NCBI GenBank assembly: GCA_947396885.1
Contig: OX377205.1
Span: 54,544,676 to 54,608,675 of the forward strand
DNA from: Heligmosomoides polygyrus polygyrus
Taxonomy: Eukaryota > Nematoda > Chromadorea > Rhabditida > Heligmosomidae
Reading direction: 5' to 3'
DNA length: 64,000 nucleotides
Shown here one piece after another: positions 10,880 to 21,784 of the stretch. Every line of letters begins with the position of its first letter. Within the stretch, counting starts at the first letter, position 1. The notes below the pieces were generated by a model. That model was given only the letters and a program-made list of their open reading frames with translations, was not told the DNA's origin and did not search any database. The translations under genes were made by a program, and so were the position numbers.

Positions 10880-11977
10880 TTTGACATCGTTTTCCAGTCC
10901 CGCCCTTCTAACGCACTTCCTAATAGAAGTGCTGACACTGTCTGAGACGAAAGGGATAACAAACGGGATTTTGTCGTTAAATGAGGAATTACGTGAGCGA
11001 TTGCTAGTGCTATTCGCTGATGGCCAAAGAATGTATAAACATTCTTGGCAGCAATTTGGTGAGCAAGCGCTAGCGATTCATTGCGCTCGTTTTCCCCAGT
11101 AGATACCCTGCTTGCTGTGCGGAACATATTGCGCGCGACAGATGTTTTGGGCTGTGTCGGATGCGCTGACTTGCTGTGGACCAAGAAATTTTTGTTAGTG
11201 GGTTTACGATACCACTTTGTATTTTCCCCCTCCGTTCAGCTGTATTTCGACCTTCAAAAACGGAAGCCAGTCATCCTTTGGAGTCTCCCGTCTAAACTTG
11301 ATATGCTCACACTGCTTGTTTATGATATCGAAGCACATGTCCATCTCCTCTTGTGTAGAACAGATGATGAGACAGTAATCGATATATCGACAGTAGAAAG
11401 CAGGAAGCCTAGCTAACACCGGAGCTTCAATTTTGGACATGAATGCGATGGCCAAAGGGGGAGCTAGGCGCTGGCCCATAGCTAACCCTCTTATCTGCGG
11501 AAAATACCTGCCCGACCATCTGACGATGTTGCAACTGAGGCATTCTTTTAGCAGCCGCATGACTTGACCTATCGTGAGGCAATCATGTCAATGCCAAGGT
11601 GATGTTCACTGAGAAGTTCGTAGACAGCCTCAAGTGCTGAGTCGTTGCTGACATTTGTACGACGTCACGTCGCTATATACACCATCACCCAATTCCGTTC
11701 CACAAGAGCTGCGTGTAGGCGGTCAAGGAACGCATGGGTGTTTGGGAGGTGAGCTGGAATGAAGCGCAGGAGTTGCCCAATGATTTTGTTCAGGAACCAC
11801 GCGATCCTGTCCGTGGGACCCCCCACACAGCTGGTGATAGGTCTTACCTTTATACCGTCAGCTGTGATGGTGTCTAAATTGTCTGTGCTTCTAAATTTAT
11901 GAGTTTTAATTAGCAAATACAATACTAGGAAGGATGGAGTTTCCAATTTGAGACGCGTAATGGGTGCCGCATTGAGG

Positions 11978-12177
11978 NNNNNNNNNNNNNNNNNNNNNNN
12001 NNNNNNNNNNNNNNNNNNNNNNNNNNNNNNNNNNNNNNNNNNNNNNNNNNNNNNNNNNNNNNNNNNNNNNNNNNNNNNNNNNNNNNNNNNNNNNNNNNNN
12101 NNNNNNNNNNNNNNNNNNNNNNNNNNNNNNNNNNNNNNNNNNNNNNNNNNNNNNNNNNNNNNNNNNNNNNNNNNNNN
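11978..12177. other. Assembly gap, 200 N
   Basis: Exactly 200 undetermined bases inside the Penelope-like element. The fixed size suggests a placeholder, so the true distance and the RT N-terminus are unknown. Confidence 0.99.
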
Positions 12178-12384
12178 CAGGATCATCGATTTTGCTCAAA
12201 ATTCGTTTAGTATCGGGGACTTATTCGGGGTGCCGAACACGACGAAGTACATTTGGACGATTACGGGAGGAGACCGTTCATACCGTAACTGAGGGTGACC
12301 GGTGATCCTGTCCCGACCACCCTCAAACGGGAAGTAACCTGCTGAAGTCGGCGGAATTTTCAAAAACGAACGTCGGATTCGTAA

Positions 12385-13690
12385 TCACCACCCGAAATGA
12401 CCCCAACATGATTTTGGACGAAGTTTGTACGAGGAAATTTGGCAAATTTCGAAAATACCGGTTTTCGATGTCGTCATTATCCGCGCAGCTCGGCCTAGAG
12501 CGCCTACGTCCTCGATAATGTCAAAAATTCGATTTTTTTTTGAAAATGGTCGAAAGTGACACCATTCGATAGAGTTTTTCGTTATGAAGAAAACGGTGTT
12601 ATTGAAAGTGTCGGAAACCCAAACCTGGGGAGTAAGAGGGCAGGAAACTTCAACCGCTAAGTCCGCCGCCCTAGAACGGCAGATTGGGCTAAGGCAGCTT
12701 AGGCAGCTTAGAAGTTCTGCGCCCGTCACCATAAAGTACCTTAGGTGCTCTGTTCGCATACGCATTTTGAGGCCGTTAGCTCGCCGCGTCTTCTCGCAGT
12801 GGTTCGCCGAAATCAAAAAAAAAAAATGCGTCACGCAAGCCTCACCTGCATTTTCGCACTGCTGTAAGATTGCCCCCTTCAAAGCTAAGCCATTCTACTT
12901 TGGCGTGCTAACAGATCGTTCGACTGCCTACAAGACCCACAAGTTGCAGCCGAAACGACTCGAACTTGACAGAGTTATTGTGCTCCGAACACGCCCGCGC
13001 GTGCAATTTAGCGCAACAACGGCATACGCTCTCCGCGTTGTTACTCGCCCATATTACAGTTTTTCCCACTCTAAATGATACCATTCAATTTAGCATGAAA
13101 GGCTCTATGGAATGGTATCAAGCATGGCCCAACTCGAAGATATCGATTTTTCGATGACGTCATCGTCCTTCCGCCGCGGCCTCGTCCTCGATGCAAAACA
13201 GTCAAAAAATTGATGTTTCCAAAATCGGTCGAAATTAATACCGTTCGATAGCGCTTTCCATGCTGAATGGAACGGTGCCATTGCGAGTTTCGAAGTCTCA
13301 AATCTGGGCGAGTAGGAGCGCAAGAAACTCTAACCGCTAGCTTCCGCCGCTCTAAAACGGCAGCTGAGGCTGAGGCAGTTTAGGCAGCTGAGGAGCTATG
13401 AGCATGTCATCGTAAAGTACCTTAAGCACTCTGTTCGCGAACTTATTCTAAATCCGTTAGCTCGCTGCATCTTCTCGTAGTGATCCAGGGAAATCGAAAA
13501 AAATGCTTCACACAAGCCTCACCTGCATTTTCGCAACCCTATAACATCGCCCCCTCCAAAGCTAAACGATTCTACTTTGGCGTACTAACAGACCGTTCGA
13601 CTGCCTACAAAACTTACAAGCCGCAAACTGAAAGCTTCCAACCTGATAGAGCTATTGCGCTCCGAACACGCCCGCGCGTGCAATTTGCGA
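12385..13690. repeat. Diverged tandem duplication, two units of about 650 bp
   Basis: Unit 1 (about 12390-13075) and unit 2 (about 13100-13690) share many blocks in the same order: GTCGAAA...ACCATTCGATAG, then CTTCCGCCGC-like, GGCAGCTTAGGCAGCTTAG against AGGCAGTTTAGGCAGCTGAG, CAAGCCTCACCTGCATTTTCGCA, CTAACAGA.CGTTCGACTGCC, and CTCCGAACACGCCCGCGCGTG. Reading frames here are open by chance in both units and resemble no known protein. Likely a duplicated noncoding repeat. Confidence 0.7.
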
Positions 13691-13935
13691 GCGGTCGCCC
13701 CCTCGATTGAAAGGTTCAAATCTGTATGCATTGTTCATGGCGCACTCCAAAGGCATGCTGGACAGCCTTAGAGCAGCTCATGAGTAGAGTGGCAGGAAGT
13801 TTCGGATAAAATTCCCCAAACGCTCAGTCTACAAGCTATCCACCTCTCGATTGAAAGGTTCGAATCCGTATGCATTGTTCATCGCGCACTCTCGGGGCAT
13901 TCCTGACATGACAGAGCACTGGAAACGTTCGCCAT
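13680..13935. repeat. About 150-bp repeat, two tandem copies (inverse of 60835-61135)
   Basis: The block CTCGATTGAAAGGTTCRAAT plus CYGTATGCATTGTTCATSGC occurs twice (about 13702 and 13848) with ACGCTCAGTCTACAAGCT between. The reverse complement of the same unit occurs twice at 60835-61135. Function unknown; probably ends of a dispersed repeat. Confidence 0.65.
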
Positions 13936-14756
13936 GCTTGAGATACTCCGAAAGCACGCATGTCCTGGGAAATAAGCTGCTCTAATCGCAAAAGCCCAGT
14001 CAATTTTGGACCACCCAAAGCGAAAATATGCGAGTTCCGGTTAAAATATATGCATGCTTGTGTAGATCACGAAGAGACGAATCGAATGGTGCTAACTTTT
14101 TTCAAAAAACCTAAAACTGAAGGAGTTATGAGCATGCGACGCTATTTTTGCGTTTTTCGCCCACTTTTGACCGTGCGGCGTGAGCGGTATTGTAGAGAGT
14201 GGATATCAGGTGTTAAAAGTTGTTGGAATTAGAGTACGGGAAACTGAAGGTTTTTTACTGGCGGAGTACATTTTGAAAAATTCATGATAACAAGAAAGGG
14301 TAAAAATACCAGGAGGTCAGGAGATGCAGGAAGATTTAGTCATGACTCGTGGTAGGAATGACTCAATACTGCTGTGTCTCGCACCTAGGTGCGAGACCGA
14401 CCTCGGCCATGCGCTTGCCGACCCAAACAGCGAGCGCATGGCCAAGGTCGATTTCCAGCCGTGGAACTCTAGCGGTGGGTGCAAGCATGGAAATATCAAT
14501 ATACTCCGATCTGCACAGTTTTATATTACGGAAAAGCATACTTTCTCGTCTAGAAAGTTGTGTATGTTAATTTCAAAACAGAACTTGTATGATTGAGCAA
14601 TGGAGGAAAATGAACGTCATCAGAAATTTCCGTCAGGACTGTGCCCTGAAGTGAACTGTGAACGAGCGTTCCAGGCAGAATAAACTTTCTCAAGTGAAGA
14701 CAATGCGTTCCATTTCGAAGAAAGAAAGACCGACTATATAGTTGTGCTTGAAAGAC

Positions 14757-14905
14757 CTATTCGAATAGGTATTCGAATGATTTTATTCGATTCTAAATAC
14801 TCGAATTCGAATATTCAAAAAATCGCGTTTTTAGAAAACATTCGAAATTCGATTGCTCGAAAAATGCGGGTATTCGAAATTATTCGAATAATCGAAAAAT
14901 TTTCG
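14757..14905. repeat. ATTCGAA-rich low-complexity tract
   Basis: Many overlapping copies of ATTCGAAT/TATTCGAA and diverged forms, which are self-complementary and can form alternative hairpins. Similar tracts occur at 36487-36535, 45395-45560 and 49965-50000, so the motif is dispersed across the window. Confidence 0.75.
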
Positions 14906-15079
14906 AGAGCACAGCTATAACCGACAATGCTCTTGAGCAATCTCAGCGTTCTACGATTATCCGGGAAAGCGCTGTAACCGGTCCAGTGTGAGGAAAACAG
15001 TCAGAAAAACAGAAAACAAAAAAAAACAGAACAACAACAGTCAGTATTATAGCAAACACTTTTCAAAAAAAATTACAGA

Positions 15080-15385
15080 AGGTAAAGGATGAAGAGCTGT
15101 ATTATTTTATTAGTGGAATGCGCCATGCATTCTACTTCAACGAGGCATCGTGATGGCAATTCGAGTGCGCTTTTGACCTATGCTATGGCCTGCGGTGGCG
15201 ATACGATGAGTCGGTGTTCCATCATACACAGGGAAGTCTGACACTTATTCATCAACCCTGATGGATGGAAGGTGGCTCAATTGGCCTGACCGATGCACCA
15301 ACCTTCAACCTATGACGTAGGATGCATGCGACAATTGGCGCCTTTTACGACTGCACAAGAGGCTCCTCCTAAACTTAATTAGAAA
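15080..15385 (-). repeat. Diverged SINE relative of 2650-2945
   Basis: Shares, in order and orientation, the blocks GCATTCTACTTC, CTTGCGGTGGC-like, GGATGGAAGG and a GGCGCC...ACGACTGC end with the element at 2650-2945. The tRNA-like A and B boxes are eroded. It sits inside the 14191-16363 inverted-repeat element, so it arrived after that element or was carried by it. Confidence 0.5.
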
Positions 15386-16363
15386 TAATATGTAATACTT
15401 CGCGTTGCTAATATGGACATTTCCAAAGGAATTTTTGGTCATTTAAAAATAGAAGCTGAAAAGACGGAAACCTTTGGTTTAACCAAATAGAAGAAGGCCT
15501 GATTACAATGTGTTCTAGGTGTCGCAGGAACTACTTAATTTTAAATTTAAATGAATCTTTACAAGATGTTAGAAACCTTATCTCTTCCATAACCTAAAAA
15601 GGAATGCTACCGAAACCAAAAAGTGCCCATTGTGCTGCCTTTTTACCCCTCGATAGAGTGCAGCACCACTGGGGATTGCACCCAGGTGCGAGCATCAGTC
15701 AGGCGATGGAGCGCTGGCTAAGGTCAAGTCACAGCGATCACAAAACTCTGCTCAGTCGAAGGCGCCAAAATATCCATTCTCTCAATTCCCTGTCATGCTA
15801 CATTGAATAAGAGCTATTACTATGCTTAACATTGCAAGCGTAGCCGTTTTCCAAATAAAGCCAGAGCGAACGTGCAAGCGTAGAGAACAAGAGAAGATCG
15901 CAACTTTTTGTCTACTTTAAGGCACTTGAAGCATTGATTAAAAGGGAAGTTAACTTTCCTATGGGCAGTGCCTCAGAGCTAGCTAGCAAGATAATAACTG
16001 GAAAGAAGCTCAGCTTCTTTACTCTTGGTTGTAGGAAGTTATAGTTCAATAAAATTAATCCTTTACTGAAGACGGAAATGCGAAAGATTTAGAATTATAA
16101 TGTAGGATAGTTAATAAAGTTATGAGCACTCTTCCGAGAGTTTATTCTAGACGAGAAAATATGCTTTTCCGTGATATAAAACTGTGCAGATCCGAATTTA
16201 TTGATATTTCCATGCTTGCAACCACCGATAGAGTTCCACGGCTGGAAATCGACCTCGGCCATGCGCTCGCCGTTCGGGTCGGTGTCATACCTAGGTACGA
16301 GACCTAGCAGTGTTGAGTTTCCCGTACTCTACAACTTTTAACACCTGATATTCACTCTCTACA

Positions 16364-18050
16364 GTGGGGTGAGCAGTGACAGTAACAAAAACCCTTTGAG
16401 CCGAACCCTTCTAGCAAAAGAAATATGCGAAAGTTACGTCCTGTACAAGGGTATCTGACGTCCTCTAGCAGAAATCTGATTTTCCTTTATTTGAAGCTGC
16501 TCTTCATGTTAGAATAGCGATTGGTTTAGAAGATGAGAGAAATTTCTATGCAAATAGAGAAACTCAAGCTTTCATCAGCCTTGGAGTTCATAGTTTATTC
16601 ACATTGGTCTTCCAAAGGCATCCTCTACTTTCCCTGGGTGTCGAACCGTCTCGTCATTTTGTGATAGGACTCCGCGGACAGACGAATGTTCTGCTTGGGC
16701 CCGAACTTCGCACTTTTTGAGGAGATTCCACTCCACACTACTGACAGTCGTCTGGGAATGTCTAGGCCTGATGCGGTCCTTCCTACCAGTGTTGGGTCCT
16801 GCGAGATCGTTGGAAAGGCGTTTGTTCACGATTCACGATCCTTCAGTAGAATCTTCCACCAGACTGCCTCCAAACCAAAAAGGTCCTCAGGAGGTAATTA
16901 TCTCGAGGGAGCAGGTAGAGACCATAAACTGACCGTACTCCCTGGGCCGATACAGTAGCCATCATTTTACACGATTTTCTTATCAAAATTAGCTGCCTAG
17001 CTTGCACACCTTCGGATAGGAAATTCGATCACCATTCCGAATATGACATTCTTTAAAAAAAATGGATGCTTTTGAAGCAGGTTATAGCAAAGCGGCGCTT
17101 TCTCGCCTAAAACGGCGCAAAAGTCGCGGTTTTGCGCCGAATGGACAAAAGATAGGGCTGGTATTGTATATGTGGTTAATTTGGTCTGCTGCCTGACGTG
17201 CTGTGGATTCTTTAATGAATTCTTGAAGAATGCCGTGCTGAAAACGGCCATGAGGTAGATCTGGCATTGAGTTCGGAAGATTGGATGGATAACGAATTAC
17301 AAGAATAGTCTTAACCTGTGTCTGCGTGCGAAGGGTAGACAAGTGTGATAGGATTACGAAATCAGCAATCAACATTGGCTAGTGCGTTTACAAGGGGAAG
17401 GGTAAAAAAAATTTCGAAGTGTGAAGAGACTTTTTTTCCAACCTAATATTTAGATCGGAAGGCGGAACGGAACTGATTGATTCTTTTGCACTGACTGTTC
17501 ACCTCTTGAGTATATGCAAAGCCTGAACGAAGAAATCGGTTGTGCATCACCTTTCCTGCGATACGTTCCTTTCAAACCGGTGATGCATCTCAGAGTTGAA
17601 GCAAAAGAGTTGTTATTAAACTGTACTATTTTCGTGAAACAGGGTTCAGCATTCTACCCAAATAAACGTTGTTTGTCAGCACCAGGATGAGGGCAACTTC
17701 GCTAGCCGAAACTATATGTCCAAAGGGGTATGCGCTGCGTTGGGGTTAAGAAAATTCATGTCTTCAACATACAAATAAGCGTTCAACATACAAATTATAA
17801 TAGAAAGTTCGTTCATTCATCCAAAGCAGTGCGATTCTCACTTAATCTCTGTGATGTATGAACTGTTTTCCTTGTTTAAAAAAACGATCGTAAGAGTTGT
17901 AAACAAGGCTAGTGTACCAAGGAACCTTTGGAGTTGCATATTCATGGCAAGAAGAACGTCTGTTGGATCAAGCGGTTCGAAGATCCATAGGAAGTAAGGA
18001 GTCATGCATCGAACCGCGAGTTCTGAATAAGCGGCTCTTCGCCCTCGATC
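16364..18050. other. No gene recognised
   Basis: The 16600-16960 region has overlapping open frames on both strands with no family resemblance. A segment at about 17085-17175 (AAAACGGCGCAAAAGTCGCG, then ACAAAAGATAGGGCTGGTAT) resembles 62245-62325 in the same orientation, so it is a dispersed repeat. Confidence 0.4.
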
Positions 18051-20140
18051 TCAGAACTGAATTACAGTACCAGAATGAAAGGGTTGGTTAGTGTAAGGCA
18101 TCGTGAGGACCACTTGGGAGCGACGTCCTAGCAAATAATTGAACTGGAAGGCCGCAAAATGTCTCATGGGTGTTTTAATCAAGAACTTATGCCATTTTTC
18201 AATTAGACAACAATTAGGTAACTTAGACAACGCAATTTTATCTTTTGAACATATAGCTTTCCGTTCCATGTAGAGGTAAATTTATGCAAAGCTTTGACAA
18301 GCTTTTTACTTAAACGGTCAGTATTTTCCTTATCTACGACACTGCCAGAACTGTGCGCTTTGTTCCATAGTAAATTTCGTAGGTTCATCAGTCCATATAA
18401 ATAACTGGGCAAAGTTTTGTTACCAGTGGGTAGTTTCCTAATGGGTACAAAGAATTTAATGGAGTTCTGCAGGATTGCCAGAAATATTTCGTACGACTCA
18501 TTAACAAACGTATGGGACCTAAAATACCAACCCAGTCAATGTTCATTAGATGCTCCCTGATAATAAAGAAGTAATCCACGGCTTTAAATCTCTTATGAAC
18601 CTGAATTCTGCTATGCTAATATACATGGTAAGCCTAAATGCAATAGCACAATGATTGCTAATGCCAATGGGTGGACCCAGTTTAACTGACCGAACCATGT
18701 CACACTTGTTACACAGTATAAGGTCCAGCGTTGAGTTTTCTCTGGTTGGTATAATAACGAAATGGCTGAGGTCGTGAACTTCGAATGTGTCTCCGATGAG
18801 CTTGGATACAGAGCTTGGGCATTTATCCAACAAGTCCGGTAAATTAAAGTCACCTACCACTAGAACAGGATTAGCAGTAATGGAGAAATCGCTTATTGCC
18901 TTAGTTAATTGTAGTTATCCACTTGAAATACATGAGGGTGTTCTATAGACAGGGATGAAACGCAGACAATCATTCAACGATGTGACATCCCATACCAGAA
19001 TCACATAGCAACCTCTTACTGATTCTTCATTGGCACACTATGAGAAAGGGTATTACGAAGTAGTAATGCCACTCCCCCTCCTTTTTGAGATTCTCGATCA
19101 CATCGTAATATAATACAATGTATTGACCGTTAACGATCAAGAAGTGGACCAGTAACACTTTAAGGCTTATCCATGTTTCATTCAAAAGAACAACCTCGTT
19201 TTTATAAAAATAGAGATTTCCAACCAAAGAATGTGAATTCCTGGAAAGCGAGCGTATGTTTGCCATGGGACATTTCGTACCTCTTGTAGTGCTCCTGCAA
19301 GACTTCAACCGCTTCCCGGAGGAGAGTTGTGCTGCAGCGGAGAATTACTAGGGTAACGGACAGGAGGAATGGTCTGGGATTGTGTGCCATCCTCAGCATG
19401 ATTTGCTGTAGTGAAGCCCTCAAGCTCTCCCTGCTGCTAAATGCTGCTCCATGATGCGGTTTCCTTCCGCGGTAGAGAGGGTGAAAGAAGATGCCCTTTT
19501 GAGAGGTGAAGAACCGCAGCCGGGGTGCACGCCTTACAGCATGCTTTTGAAACCCGCTTGCCGGCAGCTCAAATTTAATGAGCCGTGGCCTGTTTCTGTC
19601 AAGCTTTCCCATACGATACACGGTAGACACCTTACACTCAACACCAAGAAATTTTAAGTGCTGTTCAACATTGGAATAATCGTGAGCAAGCCGCTCAGTT
19701 GACGATGAGTTAGAAAGTTCAGGTACATCTGACAGGACTATAGATCTAGCCATATCTTTGTGTTCACCAACCGTGGGAGCCCTAACTTCTATTTCACGGG
19801 GATACTGCCGCTTCTTCTTTCAGACTCAATATTTGCTAATTTATTCTTCAAAAAGGCATTTTCCTCTCTGAGTGAGCGGATTTCCTCAACTAAGGTGGCA
19901 TTACGCTCATTCGCCATCTTGATCTCCGAGCTCGTTTGTACGAGCCACTCAATCATTAGCTTAATGAATGTAGGCGTCCGCCCTTTCTCCAGAAGGGCTC
20001 GAAGTTGGTCGATTGGTCCATTGACAGCTTCTGTGGACTGACATTTCGTGGAAGTCGGTGTGTCCTGAGGTGCAATTCGAAGAGGACGAGCAGGGGGACC
20101 ATTCGATTTGCCAGAGAACAGACAGCGGAAGAACCTCACA
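18051..20140 (-). mobile_element. APE-type LINE, CR1/Jockey-like: ORF1 and endonuclease half (pseudogene)
   Basis: Read on the minus strand. 20139-19789 is an ORF1 N-terminal part with a coiled coil (ATLVEEIRSLREENAFLKNK). 19753 onward continues with an RNA-binding-type region (RMGKLDRNRPRLIKFELPAS). Then come the start of an apurinic-type endonuclease (ANIRSLSRNS, EVVLLNETWIS), its core VGDFNLPDLL and GISNHCAIAF at about 18860-18620, and the linker to the RT (LPSYLYGLMNLRNLLWNKAH form) down to 18051. Frames shift several times. The RT itself is missing: a related RT-linker fragment lies at 20335-20740 on the opposite strand. Confidence 0.75.
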
Positions 20141-20334
20141 AATCACGAAGCAAAGGAAGAGAATATACCTTTGATTGTGGCAAATTTTCTTTGAGCATGA
20201 TTCGTCTCCTTGCCACTAGAGACAACAAAAAGAAGTATGGCGGCGTAGCAAAAAACCTATAGGCGATAGGCAATGGCAGGGGTTGAGGATGCGGTCGCAC
20301 ACCAGTCACAACTGATGGTGAGTGGGCATTCTAC

Positions 20335-20740
20335 TTCTATTTGACATTTAGAAATGCAAAAACGACAATTAAAAATCTGGTTAGGGAGGATGGTGAGGTA
20401 ATAACGTCTGGTCTCGAGAAAGCTGATTTGCAAGGGAATGTATTTCAGAGCGCATATAACAAGTCGAGTAACTGAGGGACTGCCCCTCCCCCTAGTGATG
20501 ATGTAAACCTCTCAAGTTTATTCCCGCCTATGCGACCATCTTTATGGTTTCACAGGAGTGATATAGCAAACATACTGAACAAGTGGCCAAATTCTTCATC
20601 GACATCTCCTGACTTCATACCTTTGGTTTTCCTTAAAAAGATAAGTGAATGCATAGTGTCGCCACTGGAACATATTTTCAATTCAAGTTTTATGAATGCC
20701 GAAGTGTCTAGCACTGTCGCTTCTTTTCCAGGTCCATAGC
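20335..20740 (+). mobile_element. APE-type LINE fragment: linker and start of RT
   Basis: The plus-strand translation includes TIKNLVREDGEVITSGLEKA and LNKWPNSSSTSPDFIPLVFL, then KKISECIVSPLEHIFNSSF, the N-terminal fingers of a CR1/Jockey-like RT. One in-frame stop and truncation after about 135 codons make it a pseudogene. It is head-to-head with the 18051-20140 fragment. Confidence 0.7.
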
Positions 20741-20799
20741 CAAACGTAGGTCTCTTATTCTAGGTCTTTTTTGTAATCTCCGTTGTTATTGGCTGTAAT

Positions 20800-20935
20800 A
20801 AGTATAATCACAACCTGTATCACCTGTATCACCTGTCGTCTCATTCATCGAATTGCTCGAGCGGGTGCCAGCAGCGTCTCCATTCGTCCCTGTCGCGTGC
20901 CAGAGTTGGTAGAGATTTGGAGGATTCTGACGTCT
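20800..20935 (-). mobile_element. RTE LINE 3' end, severely truncated
   Basis: The minus strand gives the last codons of the RTE ORF (ACCAACTCTGGCACGCGACA, coding [10 protein letters not shown]) and a TGATACAGGTGATACAGG tandem tail at about 20812-20835. This is the same 3' end as the copies at 7690 and 21790. Confidence 0.75.
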
Positions 20936-21772
20936 ATACCATTTTCAAACGTTTTCTGCGCATTTTTCCAGCGGTACGTTGTTGTATTCAACATGGTGAT
21001 GTATAAATGTTTAACACCAGTGATACACGGGTACAAAGCGCACGAAGCACCACTGGGCACCTTACGGATGCCGTATAAAGGCTACAGGCTTCTCAGTCTG
21101 TTTCCATACATGGACCGAAGGCCTCGGGAAAAACCATCCTGCTCGGATTTTCAAAGGAGGCCACGTTGTGACGTCGGAGGTGGTTCAAATGAGAAACGAG
21201 GCGTGCGGATTCCACAAATTAAGCTAAACGGCATCGATATACTCTTTCCCTCATGCCTGCCTGTCACCTGGAAACCAGAGGTCTGCTGAAAGTTTTCTAG
21301 AGCCTAACACCGACAATGTCGAGGTCGAGCGGTGATCCACCTGCTCACGCTAAAGTGTGGCCCACCTTTAGACAAGGAATCTTCGAGGGAAGAAATCAAG
21401 CTGGCCGAGCGGATGGCCAGCATTCAAGGACTTCGAAGCACGTCAACTTGAGGTAGACGAAGACGAACAGCTGGAAGTGGTGGAAGAAGTAGTGGAAGAT
21501 TGGGATCCGCAAGATGAACTGATGGACGTGGAGAGGCAAGCAAGCAGTGTGCATATGATAACGTTTTCGGGTTGAACTCTTGTTTCGGAGGAAAGGGTAC
21601 GTCTTCAGGTGTTCAGTTCGGTTGCGTGCTCATAACCAGGAGGAAGACACCGCGATTCACTACACAGGCACTTTGTACCTGTGTATCACTGGTGGTGAAC
21701 ATTTATCACCATGTTGTATACCACAGCGTACAGCTGGAAAATGCGCAGAAAACGTCTGAAAATGGTATCACC
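20936..21772. mobile_element. Inverted-repeat element of about 840 bp with a short acidic open frame
   Basis: The left arm, TATACCATTTTCAAACGTTT then CTGCGCATTTTTCCAGC and GATACACGGGTACAAAG, is matched in reverse complement at 21770-21650 (GATACCATTTTCAGACGTTT and so on). On the plus strand a frame ending TGA at 21576 reads AFKDFEARQLEVDEDEQLEV, then VEEVVEDWDPQDELMDVER, an acidic C-terminal-like tail. I do not recognise the protein; it may be the end of a transposase. It lies immediately beside RTE 3' ends on both sides. Confidence 0.5.
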
Positions 21773-21784
21773 TGTCACCTGTAT

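Larger units (their letters stand above)
10080..12290 (-). mobile_element. Penelope-like retroelement with GIY-YIG endonuclease (decayed)
   Basis: Minus-strand pieces in order: about 11947-11665 (YLLIKTHKF, then DGIKVRPITSCVGGPTDRIA), 11560-11204 (GLAMGQRLAPPLAIAFMSK, then YCRYIDYCLIICSTQEEMD and WLPFLKVEIQLNG), 11184-10873 (linker, VHSKSAHPTQPKTSVARNMF) and 10879-10496 (GIY-YIG nuclease, then stop). This is the RT plus C-terminal GIY-YIG layout of Penelope-like elements. Penelope RTs normally have YIDD; here the second Asp is Tyr through one base change. At least two frameshifts separate the pieces, and a 200-N gap cuts the N-terminal side, so the copy is not active. A noncoding 3' part extends to about 10080. 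It is on the same strand as the galectin gene and lies upstream of its known exons. Confidence 0.85.
14191..16363. mobile_element. Long-inverted-repeat DNA element, about 2.2 kb
   Basis: The left arm starts TGTAGAGAGTGGATATCAGG and continues TGTTAAAAGTTGT. The right arm, read in reverse from 16363, starts TGTAGAGAGTGAATATCAGG with the same continuation. The arms stay aligned for about 250 bp through CTCGCACCTAGGTGCGAGAC-type, GGTCGATTTCCAGCCGTGGA and CTGCACAGTTTTATAT blocks. The left arm carries roughly 115 extra bases. Between the arms are an ATTCGAA-rich tract (14757-14905) and a SINE-like copy (15080-15385). No transposase is seen. The arms could also be two separate copies of a shorter element in opposite orientation. 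Confidence 0.6.

Noticed and set aside
12584..13078. 164-codon plus-strand frame as a gene
   Set aside because: The same region is duplicated at 13100-13690 with frame breaks, overlaps an equally long antisense frame, and resembles no protein.
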